Positions 6,328-7,684 of a stretch of 7,684 nucleotides of DNA are shown here, piece after piece (the first letter of the stretch is position 1; each line of letters begins with the position of its first letter). This stretch comes from Candidatus Hydrogenedentes bacterium CG07_land_8_20_14_0_80_42_17 (lineage in GTDB: Bacteria; UBA8481): assembly GCA_002780065.1 (NCBI GenBank), contig PEWQ01000179.1, positions 1 through 7,684 on the forward strand. Reading direction: 5' to 3'. Under the pieces are notes generated by a model, which was not told the DNA's origin, searched no databases, and saw only the letters and a program-made list of their open reading frames with translations. The position numbers and the translations under genes are program-made.

Positions 6328-7526
6328 TTCTTTTCTTCGATTAATTCACGAGCCGCTTTCATCTCTGCAATTCGTTTTCGTTCCGCTACAGCAAGATAGA
6401 TGACTGCGATGAATATGTAGAGCAATGAGAGCCAATCCGTAATCTTAGGAAATTTTCCTTTAAAAAAGATTGCAAAAATAACTGTTGAAGCAGTACCTGC
6501 AACTAGAGATGTCAGCCGATTCGATAGGTTGGCAAAGGTTGCGGTTCTGCCCTTGAACATGAAGATAAATACTGAAAAGAATGCGGCAATTCCGAATACC
6601 ATTCCTGCTCCTATAGCTCCAAAACGCAATGATGTTAGATTTGGTTTTTGCAGATACTTGGCTTCAGGAATTCTGAATGCGTCGCGAAAAACATATACCT
6701 GTTCTACAGGCTCTTTTCTTGCCTTTTTAGCCAATTCTGCTACTACGGTTGGAAGTATAGTTTCGGCTGATTGAGTCGAATTAAGCGATTGAACTATAGC
6801 GGTTTCGTCTACTAGCGGCCGAGTCCAGTTCATAATTGAAGGCAGATTGATAATAAAGACTGACAATAAAATAATTCCTATAGACGCAGAAAACTGTTCA
6901 ATAGCAAAAAACCATTTATTATTTAATGGAGTTCCGACCGGCCGAGTATTTTTGTAATAGTTCATGATGTAGATTCTCAAAGCATACGCTGTAAGATAGC
7001 AGGATAATATTGTTATAGCCGCTGAGTTGTGAATGAAATCAAAGTCACCGGGCTTGACAAAGAATATTTGCATTCCGGCGGCAGTCAAAGCAAAAAGAAC
7101 AGCGGTGTTTTCTTCTTGATAAACTTTTTTCTTCAGGATTCCCTGCCTGATTTGTATTTCGTCCACAGCTCGACCAATAATTATGAGGCTCGCGCGCATA
7201 ATGACCATTGCCACCATTACGGAAATTGGCAAAAGGTACATCATAGTTGTTGTCGGGATTACTACTGCGGTGCACAATCCGGAAAAAATAATGTAGATTA
7301 GAGCGCGTTTATCTATTGGATCAATTTTCCACCAGCCTCTGATGAGAACCCATGAAATGCAGAGCAGAGAGCCTCCGATAGTGCTCCAGACCAGATATTC
7401 AATTTGATTTAGGCCTTTTATTACAGGGAACCACTTGGATGTTATCCCAAAGATTACGTATGCTACAAAATATGCGGCACAAAATTGTATAAGCTGTCCT
7501 GTTGACCCTTCAATCTTTTTGAACAT
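6324..7526 (-). CDS. 10-TM membrane protein, DMT/EamA-like, with periplasmic insert; function unknown
   Basis: A 400-residue inner-membrane protein with about ten TM segments: 11-30, 43-63, 75-92, 96-118, 141-158, 168-188, 207-228, 300-324, 334-356 and 362-381. Ten TMs are typical of the drug/metabolite transporter superfamily. Basic residues cluster in the loops after TM2, 4, 6, 8 and at both ends, so N and C termini are cytoplasmic. The loop between TM7 and TM8 (229-299), unusually long at about 70 residues, is therefore periplasmic. Distinctive blocks are YLLPISVMVAMVIMRAS (97-113), ALRIYIMNYYKNTRP (182-196) and FMFKGRTATFANLSNRLTS (322-340). No substrate can be inferred, and a non-transport role such as sensing is possible. 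First gene of a pair with the P-loop protein. TAAGGAGGT (7546-7538) precedes the ATG, and an in-frame TAG excludes a longer start. Confidence 0.9.
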   Translation of the reverse strand: MFKKIEGSTGQLIQFCAAYFVAYVIFGITSKWFPVIKGLNQIEYLVWSTIGGSLLCISWVLIRGWWKIDPIDKRALIYIIFSGLCTAVVIPTTTMMYLLPISVMVAMVIMRASLIIIGRAVDEIQIRQGILKKKVYQEENTAVLFALTAAGMQIFFVKPGDFDFIHNSAAITILSCYLTAYALRIYIMNYYKNTRPVGTPLNNKWFFAIEQFSASIGIILLSVFIINLPSIMNWTRPLVDETAIVQSLNSTQSAETILPTVVAELAKKARKEPVEQVYVFRDAFRIPEAKYLQKPNLTSLRFGAIGAGMVFGIAAFFSVFIFMFKGRTATFANLSNRLTSLVAGTASTVIFAIFFKGKFPKITDWLSLLYIFIAVIYLAVAERKRIAEMKAARELIEEKK

Positions 7527-7528
7527 AA

Positions 7529-7546
7529 GTAGAGTCTACCTCCTTA
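7529..7546 (-). promoter_or_regulatory. Strong ribosome binding site with adjoining palindrome
   Basis: TAAGGAGGT (7546-7538) is a near-complete anti-Shine-Dalgarno match, but its GGAGG ends 12 bases from the ATG, longer than usual. The gap holds the 11-bp palindrome GTAGAGTCTAC (7529-7539), which in mRNA could form a four-pair stem (GTAG-ACT-CTAC) that shares bases with the end of the ribosome site. This stem could shorten the effective spacing or mask the site, or the palindrome could be an operator. The function is inferred only from position. Confidence 0.5.
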
Positions 7547-7596
7547 TGAAATATAGTCAATAATAATCATAAATTTCCATTTTTCTCTTGGAGGCA

Positions 7597-7623
7597 TTGA
7601 CGCCACACGTCAAAGAACGTGTG
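7597..7623. promoter_or_regulatory. Two overlapping, mutually exclusive hairpins upstream of the membrane-protein gene
   Basis: Plus-strand TTGACG-CCACA-CGTCAA (7597-7613) is a perfect 6-bp stem. CACACGT-CAAAGA-ACGTGTG (7604-7623) is a perfect 7-bp stem. They share bases 7604-7613, so only one can form at a time. Neither is followed by a T run on either strand, which argues against a simple terminator. The site lies about 71-97 bp upstream of the minus-strand ATG at 7526, where an operator or a switching leader would sit. I see no convincing promoter boxes nearby. Confidence 0.4.
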
Positions 7624-7627
7624 AAAT

Positions 7628-7684
7628 AATTGAAAAATGAAAATTGGAAAAATAAAATTTTCAATTTGCATTTTCCAATTTGCA
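7628..7684. repeat. AT-rich block of inverted and direct repeats at the window edge
   Basis: AAATTGGAAAA (7641-7651) and TTTTCCAATTT (7671-7681) form an 11-bp perfect inverted repeat with a 19-base spacer. AATTGAAAA (7628-7636) and TTTTCAATT (7658-7666) form a second, interleaved 9-bp one. TTTTCAATTTGCA (7658-7670) recurs as TTTTCCAATTTGCA (7671-7684), one base longer, as a direct repeat that probably continues past the window. Such AT-rich blocks occur in intergenic DNA of many uncultured bacteria. Their role is unknown. Confidence 0.7.

Noticed and set aside
7549-7594. A promoter just upstream of the membrane-protein gene (TATATT or TATGAT boxes on the minus strand)
   Set aside because: -10-like words are expected by chance in this AT-rich stretch and none has a -35 match at 16-18 bases.
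7604-7623. The CACACGT/ACGTGTG hairpin as an intrinsic terminator
   Set aside because: Neither strand has a T tract directly after the stem.

Overview
The window looks like a chromosomal segment of a Gram-negative (lipopolysaccharide-making) bacterium of moderate to low GC content. The main clue is a fused lpxC-fabZ gene lying between lpxD and lpxA. This fusion is typical of Bacteroidota, Chlorobiota and related lineages of the FCB group and of some uncultured phyla. I cannot name the organism, and the other genes do not narrow it further.

Left part (141-3929, all minus strand): a compact envelope operon transcribed leftwards in the order skp/ompH-like chaperone, lpxD, lpxC-fabZ, lpxA. Gaps are 4-7 bp or there is an ATGA overlap. 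Together the genes give the first three steps of lipid A synthesis (LpxA, LpxC, LpxD), the competing fatty-acid dehydratase (FabZ) and a periplasmic outer-membrane-protein chaperone. A plausible sigma70-type promoter with a perfect TATAAT box lies just upstream of the skp-like gene. lpxB and bamA, common members of such clusters, are not next to it here. Downstream of lpxA, at the window edge, lies an array of identical 17-bp tandem repeats.

Middle part (4032-5311, plus strand): a divergent two-gene unit encoding a small cytoplasmic BON-like protein and a CorA-type Mg2+/Co2+ channel. The small gene has no Shine-Dalgarno sequence but has a -10-like box six bases before its ATG, so it may be leaderless. 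A weak hairpin terminator follows corA.

Right part (5365-7526, minus strand, convergent to corA): a tightly coupled pair of genes of unknown function. One encodes a 10-TM protein resembling drug/metabolite transporters (DMT/EamA-like) with a periplasmic insertion of about 70 residues; the other encodes a P-loop kinase-like protein. This pair is the best candidate here for an uncharacterised system. Upstream of it (7527-7684) lie two mutually exclusive hairpins and an AT-rich block of inverted and direct repeats reaching the window end. I found no tRNA, rRNA, CRISPR array or insertion sequence.
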